Shown here: positions 16,697 to 25,650 of the stretch, piece after piece
Numbering within the stretch: position 1 is the stretch's first letter
How the letters are laid out: each line of letters opens with the position of its first letter
Source of the DNA: Pseudomonas sp. LB-090624
GTDB taxonomy: Bacteria > Pseudomonadota > Gammaproteobacteria > Pseudomonadales > Pseudomonadaceae
NCBI RefSeq assembly: GCF_003205205.1
Contig: NZ_QJRL01000002.1
Span: forward strand, 186,001-250,000
Length of the DNA: 64,000 nucleotides
Reading direction: 5' to 3'
Translations under genes and position numbers: made by a program
Notes under the pieces: generated by a model
Told to the model about the DNA's origin: nothing
Databases searched by the model: none
What the model saw: the letters and a program-made list of their open reading frames with translations, nothing else

Positions 16697-17473
16697 TTAG
16701 GCGAACAGTTCGCTGGCCGGGCTGGCGGCCGACAACTCCTCTGCAGCTCCCAGCAACAGGGGCGCCAGCTCTGCGAGGCGGCTCTGCGCCATGCGGGCGC
16801 TGGGCCCGGCAATGCTCAGCACACCGATGACCTCGGTGCTTTGCGGGCGCCGTACCACCGCAGCCAGGGCCGAAGTACCGATGGCCGACGTTTCTTCCAC
16901 CCAGGCATAACCACGTTCTCGGGCTCGGTGCAGGTAGGCGATCAGCTCATCGGTGGAACGTGGGGCGTTCGGGCCGAACCGGGTGGGGTCGGCAATGCCT
17001 TGGCGCAACACCATCTGCAGCGCCTGTTCATCGTCCAGGCTGGCCAGCCAGGCATGCCCCGACGCGGTGTAGAACAGCGGGGCATCCCGGCCCATGTCCG
17101 GGTCGTAGCGCAGCCCGGAGCGGGCGCCCTGCGACTTGGCGATCCAGGTTTGTCGGGCGCCATCGATCACCCCAAGGCGCACCAGCTCGCCGCTGTCCTG
17201 AGCCAGGCGGTCGAGAATCGGCTGAATGATGTCGGCGCCACTGCTGGCCAGATAACGGAACCCCAGGGCTACCAGCTTGGCCGACAACTGGTAGCGGCTA
17301 GTGTCGCGGTTTTGCCGCACATAACCCAGCCGCACCAGCTCGGCGAGCATGCGATGGGCCGCGCTTTTAGGGATGTCCAGGCGCTCGGCCAGGGTTTGCA
17401 GCGGCAGCCCCTGAGGCTCACCGGTAAGGGTTTCAACAAGACTGAAGGCGCGTTCGATCTGACTACCAGCCAT
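16697..17473 (-). CDS. IclR-family transcriptional regulator
   Basis: 258 residues. N-terminal winged helix: LPLQTLAERLDIPKSAAHRM then LAELVRLGYVRQNR. Effector domain from ~80: LDRLAQDSGELVRLGVIDGA, YTASGHAWLASL, and GYAWVEETSAIGTSALAAVV. It lies between the Gfo/Idh-isomerase operon (same strand) and the divergent FAD gene at 17667. Shared AATGTGGAAC-like words occur in all three promoters, so it probably controls the right half of the catabolic island. AGGGA lies ahead of the ATG. Confidence 0.92.
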   Translation of the reverse strand: MAGSQIERAFSLVETLTGEPQGLPLQTLAERLDIPKSAAHRMLAELVRLGYVRQNRDTSRYQLSAKLVALGFRYLASSGADIIQPILDRLAQDSGELVRLGVIDGARQTWIAKSQGARSGLRYDPDMGRDAPLFYTASGHAWLASLDDEQALQMVLRQGIADPTRFGPNAPRSTDELIAYLHRARERGYAWVEETSAIGTSALAAVVRRPQSTEVIGVLSIAGPSARMAQSRLAELAPLLLGAAEELSAASPASELFA

Positions 17474-17513
17474 GACACAGGTCCCTGCTATTTTTTGCGA
17501 ATTCTAGAAGATG

Positions 17514-17637
17514 ATTCCACATTGCCGATAGCGGCCGCATCCAGCCGGCCACTAAATGGCCGATTATCGCCCGCTTCTTGCCCTGCTCGCTGCCCTCTCC
17601 CTTGCAGATCACGGGAGCGGCGATGAGAATGTGGAAC
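17514..17637. promoter_or_regulatory. Two TGTGGAAC-type motifs between IclR and FAD genes
   Basis: ATTCCACATT (17514-17523, minus-strand AATGTGGAAT) sits just upstream of the IclR start. AATGTGGAAC (17628-17637), continuing as GAAC-AAC-GTTC, sits ~30 bases before the FAD gene. Their inverted placement facing the two divergent genes suits a common operator for the IclR protein. Confidence 0.5.
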
Positions 17638-17666
17638 AACGTTCTAATAAACAATAGGATTGCGCA

Positions 17667-19379
17667 ATGCCTTCTGCTCCCTTCGAAACCGAGTGCGACG
17701 TACTGGTCATAGGTTCTGGTGCTGCCGGGCTGGCTGCCGCGGTAACGGCTGCCTGGCATGGGCAGAAGGTCATCGTGGTGGAGAAGGAGCCGGTATTCGG
17801 CGGCGCTACGGCCTGGTCCGGTGGCTGGGCCTGGGTGCCGCGCAACCCGCTGGCTCGGCGGGCCGGCATCGAGGAGGACATCGAGCAGCCGCGTACCTAT
17901 CTGCGCAATGAATTGGGGGCCAATTATGACGCCGAGCGCGTCGATGCCTTTCTTGAGGCGTGCCCGCACATGGTGGCGTTTTTCGAGCAGCACACGGCGC
18001 TGCAGTTCGCCGACGGCAATGGCATCCCGGACATGCACGGCGACACCCCGGGCGCGGCCCAGGGCGGGCATCAGGTGATTGCAGCCCCGTATGATGCCCG
18101 CGAGGTGGGTGCGCTGCTGCCGCGCCTGCGCAAGACCCTGCGCGAAACCTCGTTCATGGGTATGCCGATCATGGCCGGCACCGACCTTGCCGCGTTCCTC
18201 AACATGACCCGCTCGCCCAGAGCCTTGCTGCACGTATGCAAACGTTTTGGCCGCCACCTGTATCACCTGGCCCGCCATGGCCGGGCAATGCACCTGGTGA
18301 ACGGCGTGGCACTGGTGGCGCGGCTGGCCAAGTCGGCGCAGGATCTGGGCGTGCACCTGCAAGAGTCGGCGCCGGCCAAGCGCTTGCTGGTCGAGGATGG
18401 CCAGGTGCGCGGCGCGTTGGTGGCGACGCCACAGGGCGAGCAACGAATCCGGGCCAAGGCTGTGGTGCTGGCGGCAGGAGGCTTCCCCAACGACACTGCG
18501 CGGCGTCGGCAGTTGTTCCCGCGTGACGCCACCGGCCACGACAACCTGGCCCTGCCGCCAACGGGCTGTTCAGGGGATGGCCTGCGCCTGGGCGAGTCGG
18601 CCGGTGGCGTTGTCGCTACCGACCTGCAGTCGCCTGTGGCCTGGGCACCGGTTTCGCAGGTGCCGCACCGCGATGGCAGTGTCGGCCACTTCCCGCACAT
18701 CATCGAGCGTGGCAAGCCGGGCATTATCGGCGTGCTGGCCAACGGCAAGCGCTTCGTCAATGAAGCCCATGGCTACTACGACTATGTATCGGCCATGGTC
18801 GCGGCAGTGCCGCAGGATGAGGAAGTGTGTTCGTGGTTGGTGTGTGACCATCGCTTCCTGCGCCGCTATGGCCTGGGCCATGCCCGCCCTGCCCCGCTGC
18901 CGGTGTGGCCACATGTGCGCAGCGGCTACCTGAAACGCGGCGCCACGCTCGATGAATTGGCCGCTGCCTGCGGCATCGACCCCGCCGGGTTGCGCGCCAC
19001 GATCAGCGATTTCAACAGCCATGCCCGTAATGGCCAGGACCCAGCGTTTGGCCGTGGTTCCACACCGTTCAACCGCAAGCAAGGCGACCCGCAGCACAAA
19101 GGGCCAAACCCCTGCGTGGCGCCAATCGAGCATGGGCCGTTCTATGCGGTGAAGGTCAAGCCGGGTTGCTTTGGGACCTTCGCCGGGTTGCGCACCGACG
19201 CCAGCGCCAGGGTGCTGGATGAGTCCGGGCGGCCGATAGGCGGGCTGTATGCGGCAGGTACCGACATGGCCAGTGTGTTTGGTGGTTGGTATCCGTCTGG
19301 CGGTATCAACCTGGGGCCGGCATTGACCTTTGGCTATGTGGCCGGTCGGCATATTGCCGGGGTGCGGGAGTATGAGTGA
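17667..19379 (+). CDS. FAD-dependent dehydrogenase, FAD_binding_2 / KstD-like
   Basis: 570 residues with FAD motif DVLVIGSGAAGLAAAVTAAW (~12), EKEPVFGGATAWSGGWAWVP, and C-terminal IGGLYAAGTDMASVFGG and GGINLGPALTFGYVAG. It is a close paralogue of the 10908 protein and more distantly of the 8828 protein. It has its own promoter, divergent from an IclR regulator. Flavin-dependent dehydrogenation of a cyclic substrate is the most likely chemistry, and FAD is almost certain. The substrate is not known. Confidence 0.9.
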   Translation: MPSAPFETECDVLVIGSGAAGLAAAVTAAWHGQKVIVVEKEPVFGGATAWSGGWAWVPRNPLARRAGIEEDIEQPRTYLRNELGANYDAERVDAFLEACPHMVAFFEQHTALQFADGNGIPDMHGDTPGAAQGGHQVIAAPYDAREVGALLPRLRKTLRETSFMGMPIMAGTDLAAFLNMTRSPRALLHVCKRFGRHLYHLARHGRAMHLVNGVALVARLAKSAQDLGVHLQESAPAKRLLVEDGQVRGALVATPQGEQRIRAKAVVLAAGGFPNDTARRRQLFPRDATGHDNLALPPTGCSGDGLRLGESAGGVVATDLQSPVAWAPVSQVPHRDGSVGHFPHIIERGKPGIIGVLANGKRFVNEAHGYYDYVSAMVAAVPQDEEVCSWLVCDHRFLRRYGLGHARPAPLPVWPHVRSGYLKRGATLDELAAACGIDPAGLRATISDFNSHARNGQDPAFGRGSTPFNRKQGDPQHKGPNPCVAPIEHGPFYAVKVKPGCFGTFAGLRTDASARVLDESGRPIGGLYAAGTDMASVFGGWYPSGGINLGPALTFGYVAGRHIAGVREYE

Positions 19380-19518
19380 GGCGGGCCCTTGCTCACAGTC
19401 GCTGCTCTGATCGCCCTGGAAAGACGAGTCATGTGGGGCCTTGCGCCGCAATGGGGTGCGAAGCGCCCCCCGGGATCTGAGCTTCACCCACTACACGCGC
19501 GTGGGCAAAGGGTCATGC

Positions 19519-22401
19519 TCAGGCCGGGCAGCGCATCTGCTCAAGCCAGTAGGCCACATCCACCTCATCGATCTGCTCGGCGCGCAGGAAGCGCTCAGCA
19601 TACTGGCGGTAGACACCGCTGTTGAGGAACAACTGCAGCAGTTGCCCGTCGAGGTGCCCGTCACGGGCCATGAACACCAGGATCTTCACTGACTCGGACA
19701 AGGTCTTCGCTGGCTTGTAAGGTCGATCAGCGGCCGTCAGCGCCTCGAATACATCGGCAATCGCCATCACCCGCTCAGCCACACCCAGGTCGCGCTCGCC
19801 AAGCCGGCGCGGGTAGCCGCTGCCGTCCATTTTTTCGTGGTGGTTGCCGGCGATATCCGGTACCCGCCTGAGCTGCCGCGGGAATGGCAGCGAACTGAGC
19901 ATGATGATGGTCTGCACAATGTGTTCGTTGATCTTGAAGCGCTCCTCGTCATTCAACGTGCCACGGCGGATCGCCAGGTTGTACAACTCGCCATGGTTGC
20001 TGGCATTGGCCGGCAAGCGCATGTCGAAGCCCCAGGTATTACGCGGGTCGTCCTTGGCCACGGGCGGCTTGCGCGCGCCCCAGGGCACCCGATGTTCCGG
20101 CCGGTCGGCCAGCAGCGGCTCGTCCACGGGCAGCGTGGCTGGCGGCACCCCGGCAAAGCGTTCGGCTTCATCGCGGGAAATGCCCAGGCGGTTATCGAAG
20201 TGGCGTTGCCAACGACGCTGGCCGATCAGCTGCAGGCGCTCGATATCCGCGTCCTGCATGAACTCCCCGCCAATGTTGGCTTGGGCGACAAAGGCAAAAT
20301 CGTCCTGCAGCCGGGCCTGGCTGCGCGCGCGTGCGGCTTGCAGTGCCTGCGGCTCGGCACCGCTGGCAAGGCCCTGCCAGTAGGCCAGTTCGGCATCACG
20401 CCACAGCACTTCGAAGCGCATGCGCACTTCGTGAATGCGGTTGTACAGGGTTTCCAGCTTGGTCGCCTTGTCGACCACGTACTCGGGGCTGGTGACCTTG
20501 CCACAATCGTGCAGCCAGGCCGCCACGCGGAATTCGTAGCGTTCGGCTTCGCTCATGCTGAAGCTGGCAAAGGGGCCTCTGTCAGCGGCCACCGCCTGGT
20601 CCAGCAGCATTTGCGCCAGCTGTGGCACCCGCTCGCAGTGGCCACCGGTATAGGGGCTCTTGGCGTCGATGGCGTCGGCCAGCAGCTTGATCATGGCATC
20701 CAGCAGGTTCTGCTGGGCTTCGGCCAGTTGCCGCGTTTCGATGGCCACTGCTGCCACCCCGGACAACTCTTCGACAAACCGGCGGAACGGCAACCCCACC
20801 TGCTCGCACGCCTGTTCATCGTTCAGTTGCAACACCAGAATGCCCAGCAATGCCTGGCCACGGTCGTTGAGCACCACGGCCAGGCTGCGCTCATGCAAGC
20901 CTAGGGCGGCAGCCACCCTGACGGCCAACTGCTGGTCGCCATCATCCACAGCCAGTTCGCCGGGGTACTGCTCTCCCCGGCAAGAGGCGGCCAGGCGCAA
21001 TACGGTGTGGTCGTCATCATAAAGGTACACCGCCCCGCCGCTGACCCCGGCCGCTTCCACCAAGTGGGTCAGTACGCCGTCGAGCATGTGCTCCAGGTTG
21101 CGCTCCCGGCTGAGCGTGAGAGTAATCGCCTGGAAGCTGACAATGGTGCCTGACATCTGGCTGAGTACCCGGCTCAACTCACGCACCTCGGTCACTCGTG
21201 AACGCACCCCCACCTCACGGCTGAAGTCGAAGCTGGCAAGGCCTTGCACCTGCGCGGCCAGCAAGCGCAACGGGCGGCCGATGCGCCGCCCGAGCACGCC
21301 GCCGAGTACCAGCAGCACGGCCATCAGCGCGGCGGTCCAGAGCAGTTGTTCGAACAGCACCTTGCGTGCGCCCGCCAGCAGCTCATGGGCCGGTACTGCA
21401 ATCAGCAGCTGCAAGTCCTGCCCGGCCAGGGTTGTCAGCGGTACCCGCATGCCAAACCAGGTCTCGCCGTGCACCTGATAAGGCTGCGGCCGGGTGCCTT
21501 GCGGCAGGTCGGCAAACAGTTGCTGCAGGCTGGCGATGCCCAGCTCGCCAACCCGCGACAGCCGCACTGCCGGCCCTTCATGCACGATCACCCGTTGCAG
21601 GTTGGGGTAGGCCACCACATTGCCCCGGTCGTCGATCACGACAATCTCGGTGCCGGGGGTCATGCGCAGGTCCTGAGCCTCACTGGCCAGGTCGTTGACC
21701 GAAACATCCATACCGATCACCGCCCCGCTGTCGACACTGCGTTGGGCCATGGTCATGCCGATTTCACCGGTGGTGAAAAACACGTAGGGGCGGGTCAGCA
21801 CTGTGTCGGGTTGTGCGGTGGCCTCGGTAAACCAGGGGCGCATGCGCGGATCGTAGCGGTAGTCCGGCCTGGCCTGGGTTTGCAGCAGGTTCAGTGCCCG
21901 GTCGTAGAACCGCCATTCCCCCTGCACTGCCCCGCCTTCACGGCTGACGGTCTGCACCAGGAACGCCGTGCCCGGTGGTGCAGCGAAACGCTGCAGCAGC
22001 TGCGGGTCGCGCAGGTGACGCACCAGCATGAACTCGCCATTGGGGTACCCCATGTAGGCGGCGCTGAGCATGCGATTGGCGTCCAGCGCCGCGACCAGTT
22101 GCGGCAGCTGTTGCAGGCGCTGTGCAAGGGTGCGGGCGGACGGGTTGTAGGCCAACAGGCGGATGCTGCTTTGCACCGGCTCGATCAGGCGACGGGCGCG
22201 TTCGTCAATGGTCTTGCCGACTTGCTGGGCAGCATCGCCCGCGGCGGCCACGAGGGTCTGGCGAAGGCCGCTATAGCCTTGCCAGGCCAGGGCAGCGCCC
22301 AGTACCAGCATGCCCAGCATGATGGCCAGGGCCACCAGCCATTGCAGCGAAACGCCCCGTGCGGCGCTGCCAGAGGCACGACCATTCGACACGTAGCCCA
22401 T
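19519..22401 (-). CDS. Membrane HD-GYP phosphodiesterase with dCache, HAMP and GAF domains
   Basis: 960 residues. A first membrane helix (18-41), a periplasmic dCache-type sensor (about 45-330) with RPWFTEATAQPD and GMTMAQRSV, a second helix (~340-362), HAMP (~363-415), GAF-like (~425-570) and an HD-GYP domain. Catalytic motifs are GGHCERV, HDCGK (~631) and NHHEKMDGSGYP (~852). The two halves of the catalytic domain are ~220 residues apart, far more than the ~60 of ordinary HD-GYP enzymes, so an insertion of roughly 150 residues rich in Arg/Gln sits in the middle. Likely activity: hydrolysis of cyclic di-GMP in response to a periplasmic ligand. Confidence 0.9.
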   Translation of the reverse strand: MGYVSNGRASGSAARGVSLQWLVALAIMLGMLVLGAALAWQGYSGLRQTLVAAAGDAAQQVGKTIDERARRLIEPVQSSIRLLAYNPSARTLAQRLQQLPQLVAALDANRMLSAAYMGYPNGEFMLVRHLRDPQLLQRFAAPPGTAFLVQTVSREGGAVQGEWRFYDRALNLLQTQARPDYRYDPRMRPWFTEATAQPDTVLTRPYVFFTTGEIGMTMAQRSVDSGAVIGMDVSVNDLASEAQDLRMTPGTEIVVIDDRGNVVAYPNLQRVIVHEGPAVRLSRVGELGIASLQQLFADLPQGTRPQPYQVHGETWFGMRVPLTTLAGQDLQLLIAVPAHELLAGARKVLFEQLLWTAALMAVLLVLGGVLGRRIGRPLRLLAAQVQGLASFDFSREVGVRSRVTEVRELSRVLSQMSGTIVSFQAITLTLSRERNLEHMLDGVLTHLVEAAGVSGGAVYLYDDDHTVLRLAASCRGEQYPGELAVDDGDQQLAVRVAAALGLHERSLAVVLNDRGQALLGILVLQLNDEQACEQVGLPFRRFVEELSGVAAVAIETRQLAEAQQNLLDAMIKLLADAIDAKSPYTGGHCERVPQLAQMLLDQAVAADRGPFASFSMSEAERYEFRVAAWLHDCGKVTSPEYVVDKATKLETLYNRIHEVRMRFEVLWRDAELAYWQGLASGAEPQALQAARARSQARLQDDFAFVAQANIGGEFMQDADIERLQLIGQRRWQRHFDNRLGISRDEAERFAGVPPATLPVDEPLLADRPEHRVPWGARKPPVAKDDPRNTWGFDMRLPANASNHGELYNLAIRRGTLNDEERFKINEHIVQTIIMLSSLPFPRQLRRVPDIAGNHHEKMDGSGYPRRLGERDLGVAERVMAIADVFEALTAADRPYKPAKTLSESVKILVFMARDGHLDGQLLQLFLNSGVYRQYAERFLRAEQIDEVDVAYWLEQMRCPA

Positions 22402-22539
22402 CCCAGGTACTCCATGTGCGGCACACTGCCTTGGCTGATATCCGCAGCAGTGTAGAGGGCGCGTGGGCTTTTTGCCGGGGTGGACGGCTAAATTAGTGCA
22501 GGTGGGCGTCGGGTACGTGCCGACCGGTTTACCCGGCGG

Positions 22540-24033
22540 TTAGCTGCGCAACTGATACCAGGTGGTCTTGAGCTGCGAGTACTTGTCGAACGAATGCAGC
22601 GACAGGTCGCGGCCAAACCCCGACTGCTTGCCACCACCGAACGGTACCGTCACATCCAGCGCATCGACCGTGTTCACCGACACGGTGCCAGCCTTCAGTG
22701 CCCGTGCCACCCGGTGCACCTGGTTGAAATCATCGCTCCACAGCGAGGCTGCCAGGCCATAAATGCTGTCATTGGCCAAGCGCACCGCCTGCTCTTCACT
22801 GTCGAAAACACTGACCGCCAGCACCGGCCCGAACACTTCCTCCTGCGCCAGGCTGAAGTGCTGTTCGACACCGGCAAAAATGGTTGGCTCGATGTAGTTG
22901 TCCGAACCGTCGATGGTCAGGCGTCGGCCGCCACACACCCGCTGAGCGCCTTGATGGCCAGCACGGGCGATGGCAGCCTCGATGCGGCTGGTCTGCTGGG
23001 CATCGACAATCGCCCCGGCGCGGCTTGCCGGGTTCAGCGGATTGCCGGGCAACCAGTGGCGGGCCTTGGCCTGCAGGCGCTCGATGAACTCATCATGGAT
23101 GGAGCGCTGCACGTACAGCCGCGAGTTGGCCGAACACACCTCGCCCTGGTTGAAGAAAATGCCGAAGGCGGCCTTTTCCGCTGCCAGGTCCAGGTCCTGG
23201 CAGTTTTCGAACACCAGGTTGGGGCTCTTGCCTCCGCACTCCAGCCACACCTGCTTGAGGTTGGACTGCGCCGAATACTGCATGAAGTACTTACCCACCT
23301 GGGTGGAGCCGGTGAACACCAGGCAGTCCACATCCGGGTGCAGGCCCAGGGCCTGCCCGGCCTGCTCGCCCAGACCCGGCACCACGTTCAGTACACCTTC
23401 CGGCATGCCGGCTTCCAGCGCCAGCCGGGCCAGGCGCAGGGCCGAGAACGGTGATTGTTCCGCAGGCTTGAGCACCACGCTGTTACCGGCAGCCAGCGCG
23501 GGGGCCAGCTTCCAGGCGGCCATGTCGAGGGGGAAATTCCACGGCACCACGGCGGCCACAACGCCCAGCGCTTCGCGGGTAATGGTGGCCAACGCATTGG
23601 CTGCGGTGGGCGCGACCTGGTCGTAAAGCTTGTCCAGCGCCTCGCCGTACCAGGCGAAGACATGCGCCGAGCCCGGTACATCGATGTTGTAGGCGTCCAT
23701 GACCGGCTTGCCCATGTTCAGCGAATCGAGCAAGGCCAGCTCTTCGCGATGGGCCATGATCAGTTCGGCCAGGCGCAGCAGCACCTTCTTGCGCTCGCCG
23801 GGGGCCATACGCGGCCACGGGCCTTGCTCGAAGGCTCGACGGGCGCTGGCGACGGCCAGGTCGACTTCGGCATGGCCGCAGGCGGCAACCTGTGCCATTA
23901 CGTGGTTGGTGGCGGGGTTGATGGCTGCGAAGGTAGCACCATCCTGTGCGTTGACGGGCTTGCCGTCGATCAGTGCACTGGCCGGGAGGTAGAGGTCTGC
24001 GGCGCGTTGTTGCCAGAATTCGAGGGTGTACAT
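22540..24033 (-). CDS. Aldehyde dehydrogenase, PuuC/KauB-like (gamma-aminobutyraldehyde type)
   Basis: 497 residues, the usual length of KauB/PuuC proteins. The catalytic glutamate lies in LECGGKSPN (~266) and the nucleophile in NQGEVCSAN (~300). VPWNFPLDMAAWKLAPALA and FTGSTQVGKYF form the NAD site. It should oxidise aldehydes made by diamine or polyamine transamination, such as 4-aminobutyraldehyde or 3-aminopropionaldehyde. GGAG precedes the ATG at 24033; the frame to 24090 is not needed. It lies downstream of the SpuC-like aminotransferase gene, separated by a REPIN. Confidence 0.9.
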   Translation of the reverse strand: MYTLEFWQQRAADLYLPASALIDGKPVNAQDGATFAAINPATNHVMAQVAACGHAEVDLAVASARRAFEQGPWPRMAPGERKKVLLRLAELIMAHREELALLDSLNMGKPVMDAYNIDVPGSAHVFAWYGEALDKLYDQVAPTAANALATITREALGVVAAVVPWNFPLDMAAWKLAPALAAGNSVVLKPAEQSPFSALRLARLALEAGMPEGVLNVVPGLGEQAGQALGLHPDVDCLVFTGSTQVGKYFMQYSAQSNLKQVWLECGGKSPNLVFENCQDLDLAAEKAAFGIFFNQGEVCSANSRLYVQRSIHDEFIERLQAKARHWLPGNPLNPASRAGAIVDAQQTSRIEAAIARAGHQGAQRVCGGRRLTIDGSDNYIEPTIFAGVEQHFSLAQEEVFGPVLAVSVFDSEEQAVRLANDSIYGLAASLWSDDFNQVHRVARALKAGTVSVNTVDALDVTVPFGGGKQSGFGRDLSLHSFDKYSQLKTTWYQLRS

Positions 24034-24117
24034 GTGTACTCCAGACGACCGTCGTCGCGGTCCTTCTTGCGCAAGTAACAAGTACCGCACCGTTCGCAGG
24101 CACGCCGCACTCGCTCC

Positions 24118-24200
24118 GTGGGAGCGGGCATGCCCGCGAATCAGGCGACACGGTGGATGGCACCGGCTTTGCCGGTGTTCGCGGGCGTGCCCGCTCCCAC
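24118..24200. repeat. REPIN: inverted pair of P. putida-type REP elements
   Basis: GTGGGAGCGGGC.TGCCCGCGAA at 24118-24140 is repeated in reverse as TTCGCGGGCGTGCCCGCTCCCAC at 24178-24200 (each given here in part). Between them is a smaller hairpin, CACCGGCTTTGCCGGTG. This is the classic symmetric REPIN, placed in the aminotransferase-ALDH intergenic gap, where it may affect mRNA stability or attenuate transcription. Confidence 0.88.
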
Positions 24201-24228
24201 AGGGAAGTGCGTTGCCCAGGTCAGCGGT

Positions 24229-25611
24229 TCAGAGCTTGCCGACCAGGCGCGCCGTGCGGTCGACGGCAATGCGGGTCTTCTCCACCAGCTCATCCAGCTC
24301 ACTGTGGTTGGCGATCAACGCCGGGGCCATGATCATCCGCCCCAGGGTCGAGCGGATGATCACCCCTTCCTCGAAACCGAAGGTGCGGCACTGCCAGGCC
24401 AGGTCGTTCTCATTGGCAAAGCGCTTGCGCGTCGGCTTGTGCTCGGCGAACTGCAATGCCGCCACCAGCCCGGCGCCCTGCACCTGGCCGATCAACGGGT
24501 GGTCGGCGAACACCTCGCGCAGGATGCGCTGCAGGTAAGGCCCGGTGTCGTCCTTCACCTGGCGAACGATGCCTTCATCCCGCAGCGCCTTCAGGTTGGC
24601 AATGGCCACCGCCGCGGCCACCGGGTGGCCGGAATAGGTCAGGCCGTGGGCGAACACCCCACCACGCTCCACCAGCGCCTCGGCAATGCGCTTGCTCAGC
24701 ACCAGGCCGCCCATGGGCACATAGCCGCTGGTCAGGCCCTTGGCAATCGACAGGGTGTCGGGCTCGAAACCGAAGTATTCATGGGCAAACCACTCGCCAG
24801 TGCGACCAAAACCACCAATCACCTCATCGGCGCACAGCAGCACGTCGTACTGGCGGCAGATGCGCTGGATTTCCGGCCAGTAGCTTTCCGGCGGGAAAAT
24901 CATCCCCCCTGCCCCCTGGAACGGTTCGGCGATGAAGCCGGCCACGTTCTCGGCACCCAGCTCAAGGATCTTTTCCTCCAGCTGCAAGGCGCAGCGGCGG
25001 CCAAACTCGGCCGGGCTCAACTCGCCCCCTTCGGCATACCAGTACGGCTCGTCGATGTGCGCCACATCCGGGATCAACCCGCCCATCTCGTGCATGAATT
25101 TCATGCCGCCCAGCGCCGTGGCCGCCAGGGTCGAGCCGTGGTAGCCGTTCCAGCGGCCGATCATGATCTTCTTGCTCGGCTGGCCGGCCACCTGCCAGTA
25201 GCGGCGCACGGTGCGGATCAACACCTCGTTGGCCTCGGAGCCGGAGTTGGTATAGATCGCGTGGCTGTAGTGCCCGGGCAGCAGGCTGAACAGCAGCTCG
25301 GACAGCTCGATCACCGCCGGGTGGGTGGTGTGGAAGAACATGTTGTAGTAGGCCAGCTGGTCCATCTGCGTGGCAGCAGCGGCAGTCAGGTCGCGGCGGC
25401 CGTAACCGAGCTGGGTGCACCACAGGCCAGACATGCCGTCCAGGTAGCGCTTGCCCTCGCTGTCCCACAGGTGCAGGCGTTCACCACCGACGATCACCCG
25501 CGGCCCTTCGGCGTTCAGCGCCTTCTGGTCAAGAAAGGCATGGATATGGTGCGCGGCATCGGCTGCCTGGTAGTCACGGGTCTGGCGTTGCGGGGCGAAA
25601 GGCGCGTTCAT
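24229..25611 (-). CDS. Class III aminotransferase, SpuC-like (polyamine:pyruvate type)
   Basis: 460 residues. PLP-binding motifs: YTNSGSEANEVLIRTVRRYW, the aspartate in LLCADEVIGGFGRTGEWF and the Schiff-base lysine in LSIAKGLTSGYVPMGG (~291). The start DAAHHIHAFLDQKALNAEGP matches omega-transaminases that move an amino group from putrescine, spermidine or other diamines to pyruvate. It follows the LuxR regulator by 40 bases and precedes the aldehyde dehydrogenase, giving a two-step conversion of a terminal amine to an acid. Confidence 0.9.
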   Translation of the reverse strand: MNAPFAPQRQTRDYQAADAAHHIHAFLDQKALNAEGPRVIVGGERLHLWDSEGKRYLDGMSGLWCTQLGYGRRDLTAAAATQMDQLAYYNMFFHTTHPAVIELSELLFSLLPGHYSHAIYTNSGSEANEVLIRTVRRYWQVAGQPSKKIMIGRWNGYHGSTLAATALGGMKFMHEMGGLIPDVAHIDEPYWYAEGGELSPAEFGRRCALQLEEKILELGAENVAGFIAEPFQGAGGMIFPPESYWPEIQRICRQYDVLLCADEVIGGFGRTGEWFAHEYFGFEPDTLSIAKGLTSGYVPMGGLVLSKRIAEALVERGGVFAHGLTYSGHPVAAAVAIANLKALRDEGIVRQVKDDTGPYLQRILREVFADHPLIGQVQGAGLVAALQFAEHKPTRKRFANENDLAWQCRTFGFEEGVIIRSTLGRMIMAPALIANHSELDELVEKTRIAVDRTARLVGKL

Positions 25612-25650
25612 TGTTGGTTTTCCTTTGCGGTGGGGGTGCAGGGCAGGCGC

